A stretch of DNA of 64,000 nt from the NCBI GenBank assembly GCA_023238725.1, contig CM041531.1:2392102-2456101 (forward strand), in the 5' to 3' direction. Made by a program: the position numbers and the translations under genes. Position 1 is the stretch's first letter, and each line of letters starts with the position of its first letter. This DNA is from Scortum barcoo (lineage: Eukaryota; Chordata; Actinopteri; Centrarchiformes; Terapontidae). The notes under the pieces are model-generated. The model ran no database searches. It worked only from the letters and a program-made list of their open reading frames with translations, and was not told the origin of the DNA. Positions 53,401 to 64,000 of this stretch are shown in pieces.

Positions 53401-56400
53401 TTTTTTTGCAAAATCATGTCCTCCTGCCATCTTCAGTAAATAAACGTGATGAAAAATGTTATTTTCATGGAACAGGAACATTTTGTTTTTCATTTCATTT
53501 TTAGTTATGATGGATTATTTGAGGCCAAAATAGATATTTGACAGTTTAAAAAAATTTTGACCAATATTTGTTTAAATAATACAAAAATGCATTTTAAAAA
53601 AATACCCCTTTCATTCGCTAATGAAACAGTTCTGACCAAAGCAGCAACTGTAAACTTATGACATTCAATGATGTCATGTTTCCACTGCACAATGGGCTCT
53701 GCTCACTTGGCACTGTTCTTTTTTGATTTTGCATGGTAGTAACACCTGGTCTTTTTCTGGTATGACATTGGTCATAGTGATGTTAAAACACTGCAGACTT
53801 GTGAAAAATTAACATGTCAATGACAACTGATTTATGGAGCCACGATGGGCTCCATGCAAATAAGTCAACACAGACGCAGATTAACTTTAGTGCTAATATT
53901 GTTCTGTTGTTTACATTTATGTTGTTGCTTTGCAAAAAGTAAAGGTACTAAAATCCAGCTCAGGCGAATCGTACCATTCAGTTGGGCAGCTTTCGTGTCA
54001 ATAACTATTATAAACAACAACATAAATACAACTGGTATTCACATAAAATAGTAAAAAAAAATCTGAACTTCAGTAAATTAAAGGGCTGTAATTACCATTA
54101 AATAGAGTAGTGTGTGTGGTGAAAAATCACGGTAATAACATATCATTGAAATCATGTTATGTTACATTAGCTGACTATATTATAATTAATTTATCTGTGA
54201 TGAGTTTGAATAGACTGGTAAAGTCTAAAAAACATTTATAGTGTAAAAGTTTCGGTCAGTTAATGACCTGATGTTGGATAATGAAAATGTATAATTATTT
54301 TTTTTTAATCATGGTGGAATTCAATATTGTGCCCTTAATAGAAAGTATAAATAACTTTGTTTGTTTTTGACTCTTTCAGCCTAATAATGATTGGAACATG
54401 GCGCTGCCCTCCGAGCCTGAGCAGAACGGATCCACTGTCACTCCACAGCTGACGGACACCACGGCCAAAACCCAGGATGACAACCGTGAGGAAACAAACC
54501 TTTAAATCGGTTTTACTCATTTTAAAAGGGACCGTCAGCGGTTTTACACAACAGTCAGTTCACCACGGACGAGGAGCACTGCTCAGTCTGAAAACAGTTT
54601 TACAACATCCTTTATCCTGAAGAAGCTTCCAGAAGTCTGAGATTATCTTCAGAATCAGGTTTTCACATATGAGGGGTGTGCTTTGGTATTTGGGCCGTAA
54701 CAAACTTAGAAAGATAAAATAAGAAGATAAAAACAATTTAATGTAATGTTAAGAAACATAAATATTAGTTTATTAAATATATGTTTGAGTTTTACTGTTC
54801 AGCTGTTTAAAAGATTGACCAAGAAATATACCGTATGAAGGATAAAGAATAGTAAGATAATAAGAGACAATAATCCAAAAGATGTTTGTTAATGTATCAC
54901 ATAGAAGAGACTGAATTTTAATAGAACTGTATCTAAAAGTTATATTTCACTAAAATACAAGTTTGTTGCCTGAAATGTTTTTTATGTGGTTCTTTGCAGA
55001 GCCGGAGGACGGACCCAGCATCGACGGACTGAGCACGTCTCCTAAAGCCTCCATTGGTGAGTCTGTTAGCTTCATTCAGCCTCTGAGTAAAGACACAATC
55101 ATCGACCTGCTCAAACGAACATACAAACATACATGACTGTCTGAGATTTACTGTCCACACAGTCAGTGTTTAACACTCTAGGATAGAATAATAATTTATT
55201 TACACTGATTAAATCAGAGTTTCAAAGTGCGCTACGTGGGAAAATCAAGATGAATCGGTGGCAGCAGTAGTGATCGTTTGACTGCAGACATACAGTATTT
55301 TCCACTCAGATTATATCATACAAAGTCTTGTTCTTTTTGCTGAGGTAATCTGAGTCACACACCTCATCCTTCAGTTGTCTGCAAGTGCAGCATAGTAATT
55401 ATTATAAAGACGAAAAATACCTGCACACACCTTGTTTCTTTCTAATTTTATTCTGTGTAGACAGCTTTTCACCTGCAGAAGTCATCTAAGATCAAAACAT
55501 TATCATGTCTGTCTTCATAGAATAAAAACACACTTTCACACTTTATTTAACTTTTATTTCCATGGTGCTCAGAAATGGATTATTTTTATTATTGATTCAT
55601 CTGGGAGCTTTTCTCCAATTGATGATGATGATGATGACGATGATGATAATAATTCAGATTCAGATTTAGATTCAGATTCAGATTTCCTTTATTAGTCCCA
55701 CAGCGGGGAAATTTACAGCAAACAGCAGCGAAGACACATAGTGGGAAATAGTCAATAAGAGTTTAAGACATGAAATGAAATAAAATAAAATGAAATAAAA
55801 GTAATGATAATACAACCTTAATAATGCAGCATATTACATACAGAAAAATGTACACAATTTGCTTCGAGAACAATAACAATAACGTCTAAAAACTGAAGAA
55901 ATAACTTTAAATACTATAGGCAGAACAGTTTAATAAAAGTCAAATCAGAAAAAAAATAAAATTGACAGTAAATGAGTCGCTTGTTCTATTAGATGTCCAA
56001 AATAATGAAAGAGACACAATTTTTGCCCAAAATGGCGTCTTGAAATGTCACCAAAAGATTTGTTTTGTATGACGAGCAGTACAAAATGAAGAAAAGATAT
56101 TTAACGTAAATTAACATAAAACAGAGAAACTGAAATCCGACCTGCAGCTTATTTATCAGTTTAATTTGGACTCAGACCTTGTTGATTAAGAAAATCATTC
56201 ACATGTTCAGTCAGCTTCCTCTCTGTTTTGGATCATGAATGTGGTGACTGGTTTGTCCTGTCGTGTAGAGGACGCCATGCGTCTGTCATCACGGGAAGGA
56301 CAGATACCCGAAGGTGATTAGTCTGCGCACAGTTGTTGTTTGCGGTGGCTGGTTTACGCCTCAGACGCATGATTGTGCTGCTTGATTGATATCTTATTCT

Positions 56401-59400
56401 CTGCTTATCACGCCATGAAAAGAGCTCCTTAAGAGAGCTCAGGAAGGCTGGGTGCTATTTCTGTTGACACCTTCTGACACCTGCTGCTGAACAAATGCTC
56501 TTTGACAGGTAAAACTTGTTAACTAAAAAAGTTAACTAATGCTCCTGCGGTGTGTAAAAGACACCGGTCATTGTGGAGCTGTCATACAGATCTGCAGCTA
56601 ATCAAAGTGGAGATAAGTGGTTTTACAAAGGCGGTTTGCCTCGAGCATTTCAACCTTGTTAATAATATTCTGGTTTCTCTGTCTAAAAAGTTTCCGCAAG
56701 TCATTATTCTTTCTATCTTCCTTTCAACATGTACATTTTCTCACAAAGCAAACCGACTAACATCAGCGTTACGAGCGCTCGAAAGTTTTTGTCCTGCAGG
56801 CGATGTTGTGAAACTGAAGTTTTAAAAGCTGCCTCGGCTTACACACCATTAACCGAGCCGGATTAACAATAAACCTTCACCAAACTCACGTTCCTTCTCA
56901 GCGCCGTGTTTGTGACGTGGCTTGTTTTTCTGAGCTGCTGTGGTTTTCTTGTAAAAGTTATTCTCAGTTAGCCTCTTTATATAAAAAGATTTTTAACAGA
57001 TTGTCCCTTTTGTCACAGATGTGAAGTCTTCCATTATCGGAAAGAAAAAACCCATGGCTGCCAAAAAAGGGGTGAGTCAGGTTTTCACCAAACCACCAAC
57101 CTCCAGGGTCACTTTGTTCACATGGAACAAGAGAGATGAGGCACAGGAACGCTGGAGTAAAGATTTAAACTTTATCCGTCTGATACACCAGTGAACACTT
57201 CACACACTAATCAGTGTGTGTCGGGGAGAAAACAATATAAAACCTTTAGAGTCTGCAGAGCTGGGTGAAGTCTGATAAATATCCCCAAGTGATGTTTGAA
57301 AATGTCTCCTGACCTCTGTAGCTCATCATATCTGCTTGAAATCAGAACCAGACTGCTGGTAGTAGAGTTGAATTGTGGGAAATGTAGGCAGCAGGTTTTG
57401 TAAGAACATGTGGAGTCAAATCTTATTAACCCTCTGGAGTCCCGAGTATAATTGGCCGTTTTTAACTACTTTTGATTTTACAGTATATACCGTTATATGT
57501 ACAAGGTGTGTATGACAGTGTATTATGTACAGTATATGTACAGAAGCAGCATGTGTTGTGTTTGTTAGGGGAGATATTCATATGATAAAAACTGTAATAA
57601 AAACCATTAAAAATATTATATTGTATATATAAATGTAATATTGATTAGGTCAATAGGTGTTTAGCACTTTGTTTACAGTAGCTTTTGTTTACCGTTTCCT
57701 CCTGCACAAAACGCGCACCAAACGTGGCGACGATATTCAGGAAAAAGCACTGTAAATTATTAATCACAAATCTGTTTCACTCGGCGTATCAACACAATAA
57801 AAAAATAACTGGTATATAGTTTGAAGTCTGCACGTTCGACACAACTTGAAACGGAGACTCAGCGTAAATCGGTCGCGTAATTTGGATGCGCCGGTGCGTC
57901 TGTGGACTCCAGAGGATTAAGGTGTAAAAATATCTGTGACTTTGCTGCATCGGAAAACAACAAGCAAAACTTACAAACAACTTACAAGTTGGTGTCTCTC
58001 TGATGCTGAAGACGCCCTGTAACCTTTAGACTTCTCACGTTTTGCAGCTCGGAGCAAAGAAAGGTCTCGGTGCGCAGAAGGTGAGCAGTAAGAGTTTCTC
58101 TGAGGTGGAGAAACAGGCGCAAGTGGCCGAGAAGCTGAGAGAGGAGCAGGCTGCCGAGGCCAAGAAACAAGCTGAGGAGTCCATGTAAGAAAGACAAAAA
58201 CACTATTTTGTCTCCTTTTTTCACTTGTAAAAGAGCTTCATCAAAAATATTTTGATTATTCCAGTCTAATAAGGATTCATGGAGATTATCTGATTATGTA
58301 CATATGACTTTAGAACGGTTCCTCTTTTTGTTTATTATGTAATTTTCAAAATAAGACACAACAGGCTTCATACGACTAAAAGTGTCATTTCTGTCACCTG
58401 TTCTGGCTTTTGCAGTGTGGCCTCGATGCGTTTGGCTTACAAAGAGCTGGAGATCGACAGGAAGGTGGAGGAGAAGAAGCTCCAGAACCTGGAGGGCAAG
58501 AAGAGAGAGCAGGCCGAGAGACTGGGCATGGGCTTCGGCAACAGGAGGTACCATCAGCACGAACGTCATGTTGTTTTCATGTCGAGAGTTTTGGGGGTCT
58601 GCTCTTCATACAGGACATACAGGTGTAAAATAATCAGTTTGTTTTTTGATCTCTGAACGTGTTTCTGTTTCAGCGCTGTGTCTCACTCAGTGATGTCGGA
58701 GATGCAGGTGATTGAGCAGGAGACTCCGGTGGGAGCTAAGTCCGCCTCTCGCTCCAAACTGGACATGTTTGATGAGCCGGGCTTCACTTCTGGACCCCCA
58801 AAGTACGAATGACGCCTGCTCAGTCATCTACCTCAGTTTAATTCAGTGAAGTTGTTTGATTTTTAAGCTGTCTTCGGGCCTGTAGGGAGTGTTTTATGAA
58901 TCCTTTGTGTTTGATGTTTCAGATATAAGGACAACCCGTTTACAGTGGGAGACAGTTTTGGGTCAAGGTGGGACACCGATGGAGGGACCGCCTCCTTCAC
59001 CACCTCCTGGGCTCTGGAGAAAGAAGACCCCAAAGAGGAGGTCACCATCTCTAGTATTCAGCCCATCGGAGAGAGGTAATAAACACAGACGCTCCTTAAG
59101 AAAGTTAAAATGAAGCGGTGGCATCCTCTGTTCTGGGATCAGCTCTGACGTGTGTTCTCGTGTTTTAATCCAGACTTCCCAGCAGGAGGAAAGCCGAGGT
59201 GACAGCTCCTGTTTCTGAGTCGAGCGAGGCCAGACAGAAGTTTGCCAACGCGAAGGCGATCTCTTCGGACATGTTCTTTGGTCGGGAGAGCAGCGCGGAG
59301 GTGAGAAACCTCAACATCAGAAATTAATTCAAACTCTCGGCAGCAAAGCAATCCGTCCTCGAGAAAGATCTGTCTGCTACTCGTTTTATTTATAAAACTG

Positions 59401-59990
59401 TTCTGATACCAGTGTTAATTTTTTCTGTCTGCTTTCAGTACGATGCAAAGACCAGACTGGAGAACATGTCCGGCAGCACCTCCATCAGTTCGGCTGACCT
59501 GTTTGGAGACAGCAGTGACCACAAAGGTAACATCTGTTTGTTTGTTCTGGACTTAATCTGCTTTTTTCTTCGATCAGAAAATCCCACAAAAAGATCAAAC
59601 AATTACTATGTCTGTGGTACTCAGCCCAAAGCCCAAAAATCTTAATACATTTGTTTTTAGTTTTTTATTTTTAAGAAAGACTCATTGATCGCTTTCATCT
59701 AAATATGTGAGAAACTAAATGCTGAAGATGATTTTGTATTATTTCCTCTCAGCCAGGGCAGCCGGCTTCGACAGCGTGCTCCCCTCCGGCCCCGACATCG
59801 CACAGTTCAAACAAGGAGTGAAGACTGTGGCGGGCAAGATGGCCGTCCTCGCCAACGGAGTCATGAATACAATCCAGGTGAGACATCGACCGTCCTGATG
59901 TTTTAGGAACAGTTCAAAACATTAAACATCTGTTTGTTTGTTCGCTCATTTTCTCTTTTTCCCTCTCAGGATCGTTACGGCTCGTACTGA
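50478..59990 (+). CDS. arfgap2: ADP-ribosylation factor GTPase-activating protein 2
   Basis: GTPase activator for Arf1 that works with coatomer (COPI) on Golgi vesicles. Coding exons: 50478-50549, 51931-52049, 52205-52277, 52391-52522, 53315-53395, 54380-54485, 55000-55056, 56269-56313, 57019-57071, 58048-58184, 58416-58547, 58674-58802, 58923-59075, 59174-59300, 59439-59526, 59753-59877, 59970-59990. They join in frame to 549 aa (human is about 520). The ArfGAP zinc finger is C26-x2-C29-x16-C46-x2-C49 with the catalytic Arg in CSGIHR (R54). A lysine-rich coatomer-binding region lies at about 230-300, Glo3 motifs ISSDMFFG at about 459 and ISSADLFG at about 488, and the C-terminus is QDRYGSY. 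The start MAAEPNKTEI fits ARFGAP2 rather than ARFGAP3. The 45-nt exon 8 has a weaker donor (GTGATT) and may be a cassette exon. Intact, no lesions seen. Confidence 0.95.
50640..51070. repeat. Degenerate GGAGCTAACA minisatellite in arfgap2 intron 1
   Basis: Roughly twenty imperfect copies of a 10- to 22-base unit containing GAGCTAACAG, with variants such as GAGCTAAAAA and GAGCTAATAG, fill the start of intron 1. No open frame. It probably arose by slippage. Confidence 0.75.
51835..51885. repeat. Dispersed fish repeat fragment
   Basis: The phrase TATAACTGCTTATCCTGACAC followed by AGGGTCGCAGGG, here split across two parts, resembles a common teleost retroposon-derived motif. It lies 46 bases before the exon 2 acceptor of arfgap2. 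Confidence 0.45.
55651..55860 (-). mobile_element. Rex1-type LINE 3' tail in arfgap2 intron 7
   Basis: Tandem ATTCAG copies, then CCTTTATTAGTCCCACAGCG and CAGCAGCGAAGACACATAG on the plus strand. This is the same tail as at 20204, oriented right to left and thus antisense to arfgap2. A GATGAT run precedes it. Confidence 0.75.
57426..57920. mobile_element. piggyBac-like MITE in arfgap2 intron 9
   Basis: A 495-base segment is bounded by TTAA at 57426-57429 and 57917-57920. The left end TTAACCCTCTGGAGTC and right end GACTCCAGAGGATTAA are near-perfect inverted repeats. TTAA target duplications are diagnostic of the piggyBac superfamily. There is no transposase, so it is non-autonomous. Confidence 0.8.
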
Positions 59991-61501
59991 TCAGCCCGGA
60001 GAGACAACCCGTGGGAAGACGTACTGACGCCTGTGTAGAGCCGACCAGCCGCCTCACGTTGGGCGGAGTAGACATGACGAGAGAGACGGGATGCAGAAAG
60101 GATTGCATGGGGAAACAAAATCATCCTTCTCGCCCTTCCTCTTCTTAGGGACAATTTTACAGGAGTGAGACAGTATTTTCTTCTCTCATTCTCATTTTCA
60201 GACTTTGAGTTTTATTTTCACAAAGGAGACCATCGCAGGGTGTAATCTTTTCTAAACAAAGAGTTAAGTTGTAATTTAATGTCAAATTTTTTGTCCTTAG
60301 ATTTCAAAAATGACTTGAGTTAATTCTACTATATTTTATTCCTTCTACATAAATCAAGTGTTTTTTTGATTCATATTATCAAATACTTTATGCTTAAGTC
60401 TTTTTTTTGTTTTATTGTGATATTAAAAACATGCAGTATATATTTTAAATTTACAGCGTTAATTTGAACAAGAATCCACACTCAGTGTTCGATTTCACTG
60501 CTGTTTTTTTTTCCTTTACATGAAGCACTGACAGCCATCCGTCTCCACTATTTTACAGTTTGTGAGCTTAGAATTATGCATTTCTGTCTGGGTGAAAGTA
60601 TTTCTTCTCAAACAGTGGAGCATTGAATATTTGATGCCCAAGCTGCTACGGTTATTTATTATGGATCTTTTTAGAAAATCCATGGAAGCACGACCACTGA
60701 GACGAATGTGTCGGAGGGATTGTGATTGATTGAGATTATGAATGAAAGGGGGATTCAAACGGCTGTTGTAAAAAAGACCAGATAGACGTCAGATAGATCT
60801 GTGAAGTCCGAGCTCATAAAACAACGATACTGTTTTGACTATGCATCTCCATTTTATGACCTTCGAGGTAGCTTCACTTCGATGTGTCGCTGGTTGAATC
60901 TGAAGTCTGCCTCCATTTACCTCAACTCTGAAAAATCAGACGTCTTGACCTGCTGCCTTTTCGTCCTCTCAGCAGTTTAACCTTTTATTTTGGAAGGCTA
61001 ATGTCTTCTGTTTACATTTTACCGGCCAATTAAACATTCAAAGTGTAAACCACAATGATAATGGCTGTGCCTATAACTGATGGTGAGACGAGGAACTCTT
61101 AATTTCAACTGCATGCAAAAGGAAACAGCAAAACGACTTGTATGAACCTCTGTGATCAAACCAAACTGCTTTATTTTAGTGTGGCCTCATGGCGTCCACC
61201 TATCACATCCTCTCTTACCCGTTTGTGATGCTGCTCATCTCAAACCCACACCTGTACGTTCCTGGCAGACTTGACATTCAACAAGTCATTTAAATGAAAA
61301 GTTTGAGTAGACGAGAGGTCTGGAAACCGGTTTGTAATTTTCTTTGATAGATCAGATTGTCATATTTTTCCTCGCGTGGCCATGCCTGTGTATGTCCCAC
61401 CCATGATAAACTCTCCCAAAAGTAATAAAATGTGGACCGAAAGGATGAAACATACAACTATTTATTTGTAGGCTTACAAAAAGAAACTTATTCAGTATGT
61501 T

Positions 61502-61507
61502 AATAAA
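61502..61507 (+). terminator. Candidate polyadenylation signal of arfgap2
   Basis: AATAAA about 1.5 kb past the stop, followed within 30 bases by a GT-rich stretch (CCGTGTGCTGTC). An earlier AATAAAA lies near 61425. The 3' UTR of 59991 to about 61525 shows no other feature. Confidence 0.5.
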
Positions 61508-61955
61508 GATTGAAAACCTCTGCCGTGTGCTGTCTTCAGTTTTTCTTTAATCTGCTTCCTCTGTTACTGTACAGTCAGTTTGTGTGCAAGAAAACTCTCC
61601 AACGTTTAATCAAGAACTGGAAATTCAGCGTCTGCTGGTGAAACTTTTTCCACTTGTTTATGTGCTGCTTCGTTTGAAGTTAAGATTTCTGTCTGATGTC
61701 TTCCCCAAAAAAACTGACAGAAACGATTACACGAAGGGAAAGAAATAATCAGATAAGATGATGCTCACAAAAATATTCTGCCACATAAAGTAGAAACTCA
61801 AAGAAAATAAACATCACTGTACAGACAATGTTGTATGAAACTCAAAGAACTCTTCAACATTTTGTTCAGGATTAGTTGAATCAGTGATTCAGAAACGAGG
61901 TAATAAAATGAAAAGAAAAAAAGATCTGCTGATTTCTGAAAATAAGAATCATGTT

Positions 61956-62180
61956 CAGTGTTTCCCCTAGGTTTACAGGTTTGGGGGGGGGGGGCAATAC
62001 GACGCGATACTCGTCGTCAGTCGGAGGCGGTGTTCGTTTCCACGTCATTTTATCTGATTTCAGGGGAAAATATGGCGACTGACACCCGGCCGCACAGTTT
62101 CTTTCTCACATTAACCTCGTCGCCTCGCAAAGGTCCGAGCATGTCAGCAGGTTTTTTTTATCCCCAGTTGTAGAAATAAA
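61956..62180. mobile_element. hAT-like element remnant
   Basis: It begins CAGTGTTTCCCCTAGGTTTA, a terminal sequence typical of fish hAT elements, then has a run of about 13 G. The right end is not clear. No transposase is visible. The open frame from 61958 is a shadow. Confidence 0.45.
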
Positions 62181-62280
62181 TCTTCTGCCAGGTGGGGAGG
62201 TAATCCATCAGAGGACCTGAATCAGGATCGAAACAAGCACAAAGACGTGATATGAGACCGGGACAACAGCAGCTGATATA

Positions 62281-63746
62281 CACTGCTCAAAAAAATAAAG
62301 GGAACACTTAAACAACACAATGTAACTCCAAGTCAATCACACTTCTGTGAAATCAAACTGTCCACTTAGGAAGCAACACTGATTGACAATCAATTTCACA
62401 TGCTGTTGTGCAAATGGAACTAGACAACAGGTGGAAATTATAGGCAATTAGCAAGACACCCCCAATAAAGGAGTGGTTCTGCAGGTGGTGACCACAGACC
62501 ACTTCTCAGTTCCTGTGCTTTCTGGCTGATGTTTTGGTCACTTTTGAATGCTGGCGGTGCTTTCACTCTAGTGGTAGCATGAGACGGAGTCTACAACCCA
62601 CACAAGTGGCTCAGGTAGTGCAGCTCATCCAGGATGGCACATCAATGCGAGCTGTGGCAAGAAGGTTTGCTGTGTCTGTCAGCGTAGTGTCCAGAGCATG
62701 GAGGCGCTACCAGGAGACAGGCCAGTACATCAGGAGACGTGGAGGAGGCCGTAGGAGGGCAACAACCCAGCAGCAGGACCGCTACCTCCGCCTTTGTGCA
62801 AGGAGGAACAGGAGGAGCACTGCCAGAGCCCTGCAAAATGACCTCCAGCAGGCCACAAATGTGCATGTGTCTGCTCAAACGGTCAGAAACAGACTCCATG
62901 AGGGTGGTATGAGGGCCAGGACATCCACAGGTGGGGGTTGTGCTTACAGCCCAACACCGTGCAGGACGTTTGGCATTTGCCAGAGAACACCAAGATTGGC
63001 AAATTCGCCACTGGCATCCCTGTGCTCTTCACAGATGAAAGCAGGTTCACACTGAGCACATGTGACAGACGTGACAGAGTCTGGAGACGCCGTGGAGAAC
63101 GTTCTGCTGCCTGCAACATCCTCCAGCATGACCGGTTTGGCAGTGGGTCAGTAATGGTGTGGGGTGGCATTTCTTTGGGGGGCCGCATGCACAGCCCTCC
63201 ATGTGGCTCGCCAGAGGTAGCCTGACTGCCATTAGGTACCGAGATGAGATCCTCAGACCCCTTGTGAGACCATATGCTGGTGCGGTTGGCCCTGGGTTCC
63301 TCCTAATGCAAGACAATGCTAGACCTCATGTGGCTGGAGTGTGTCAGCAGTTCCTGCAAGACGAAGGCATTGATGCTATGGACTGGCCCGCCCGTTCCCC
63401 AGACCTGAATCCAATTGAGCACATCTGGGACATCATGTCTCGCTCCATCCACCAACGCCACGTTGCACCACAGACTGTCCAGGAGTTGGCGGATGCTTTA
63501 GTCCAGGTCTGGGAGGAGATCCCTCAGGAGACCATCCGCCACCTCATCAGGAGCATGCCCAGGCGTTGTAGGGAGGTCATACAGGCACGTGGAGGCCACA
63601 CACACTACTGAGCCTCATTTTGACTTGTTTTAAGGACATTACATCAAAGTTGGATCAGCCTGTAGTGTGTTTTTCCACTTTAATTTTGAGTGTGACTCCA
63701 AATCCAGAGCTCCATGGGTTAATAAATTTGATTTTTTTGAGCAGTG
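62281..63746 (+). mobile_element. Tc1-like DNA transposon, 3'-deleted and inactive
   Basis: The left end CACTGCTCAAAAAAATAAAG follows a TA dinucleotide, and the right end TTTTTTGAGCAGTG is its inverted partner. The right side is shorter than the left: it jumps from sub-terminal sequence ending AATTTTGAGTGTG...AATTTGAT straight to the terminal repeat, so most of the 3' non-coding arm is missing. The right flank is TTTTTAG rather than TA, so the target duplication is not intact there. Confidence 0.92.
62579..63611 (+). pseudogene. Tc1-like transposase, frameshifted
   Basis: A cut-and-paste DNA transposase of the DDE type. The N-terminal part from MRRSLQPTQVAQVV has a paired-type helix-turn-helix (RAVARRFAVSVSVVSRAWRRY) and a basic AT-hook-like stretch (RRRGGGRR). 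Around 62920 the frame shifts. The middle part continues from about 63020 in another frame with FTDESRF (first catalytic Asp) and GSGSVMVWGGISLGG. A further shift lies near 63188-63215. The last part, to the stop at 63611, has LLMQDNARPH (second Asp) and SPDLNPIEHIWD (final catalytic residue). With three frame breaks it cannot make an active enzyme. Confidence 0.9.
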
Positions 63747-63829
63747 TTTTTAGATTATTTCCATGAATACAGGCGTTAATAAAATTACCTTGGGAGCTGT
63801 AGTTTGTCACCTAATGAGCAAATGACTGT

Positions 63830-64000
63830 GACTGAAATATCTCATCAAGCATTAGATGGACTGTCCAATTTTCTACAGACACTCCTCAGAGGATGAATCC
63901 CAACTTTGGTAAACCTGACTTACTCCAGTGCCACTACAAGATGGAAGTTGTTGTTGTTTTACTGAAATATCTTGACTGATTATTGGACAGATCATCATAA
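63830..64000. repeat. Dispersed teleost repeat at the right edge
   Basis: ACTGAAATATCTCATCAAGC ... GGATGGACTGTCC-type words with GAGGATGAATCC resemble the dispersed repeat in ZP-B intron 3 (29100-29190). It runs off the window. No coding sequence. Confidence 0.5.

Overview
The window is nuclear DNA from a teleost fish, probably a percomorph. It has spliced genes with short GT-AG introns, an AT-rich background with microsatellites, and remnants of typical fish transposons: Tc1-like, Rex1-type and other LINEs, piggyBac-like and hAT-like MITEs, and solo LTRs. Only four genes can be supported. The rest is intergenic or intronic DNA filled with repeats.

The core is a head-to-tail array of three paralogues on the minus strand: ZP-A (14107 to 6081), ZP-B (31204 to 22720) and ZP-C (48256 to 40248). 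I could place all 13 coding exons of each by hand. Exon order, exon phases and nearly all exon lengths agree, so the three arose by tandem duplication. Each encodes a signal peptide, a conserved N-terminal cysteine-bearing module (signature DLGxRSDT ... DPDGDxVRCR), an Ig-fold-like region (WTP...CF), a complete zona pellucida (ZP-N/ZP-C) module, a basic furin-type site, and a C-terminal transmembrane helix with a short tail. ZP-A and ZP-B also carry a huge threonine-rich, mucin-like tandem repeat in exon 5, between the N-terminal module and the Ig/ZP part. ZP-C lacks this insert and is fully intact (734 aa). As assembled, ZP-A has a broken frame in the repeat and a one-base frameshift in exon 12. 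ZP-B has a phase error in the repeat only. These may be real lesions or assembly errors.

To the right, on the plus strand and divergent from ZP-C, lies an intact arfgap2 gene (ATG 50478 to stop 59990, 17 coding exons, 549 aa). Its start codon sits in a perfect TISU/YY1-type element.

Layout: 1-205 G-rich minisatellite; 1829-4520 decayed LINE; 6081-14107 ZP-A; 14170-22700 spacer with a Rex1 fragment and two LTR copies; 22720-31204 ZP-B with a solo LTR in intron 3; 31250-40247 spacer with LINE and MITE fragments; 40248-48256 ZP-C; 48260-50440 repeat-rich divergent spacer; 50478-61507 arfgap2 with its 3' UTR; 61956-64000 hAT-like remnant, defective Tc1-like transposon and a dispersed repeat.

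The cellular role of the ZP paralogues cannot be read from the sequence. By family analogy they are cleavable, membrane-anchored, polymer-forming extracellular glycoproteins, with a mucin stalk in two of the three. No bacterial-type systems, CRISPR arrays or RNA genes were seen.
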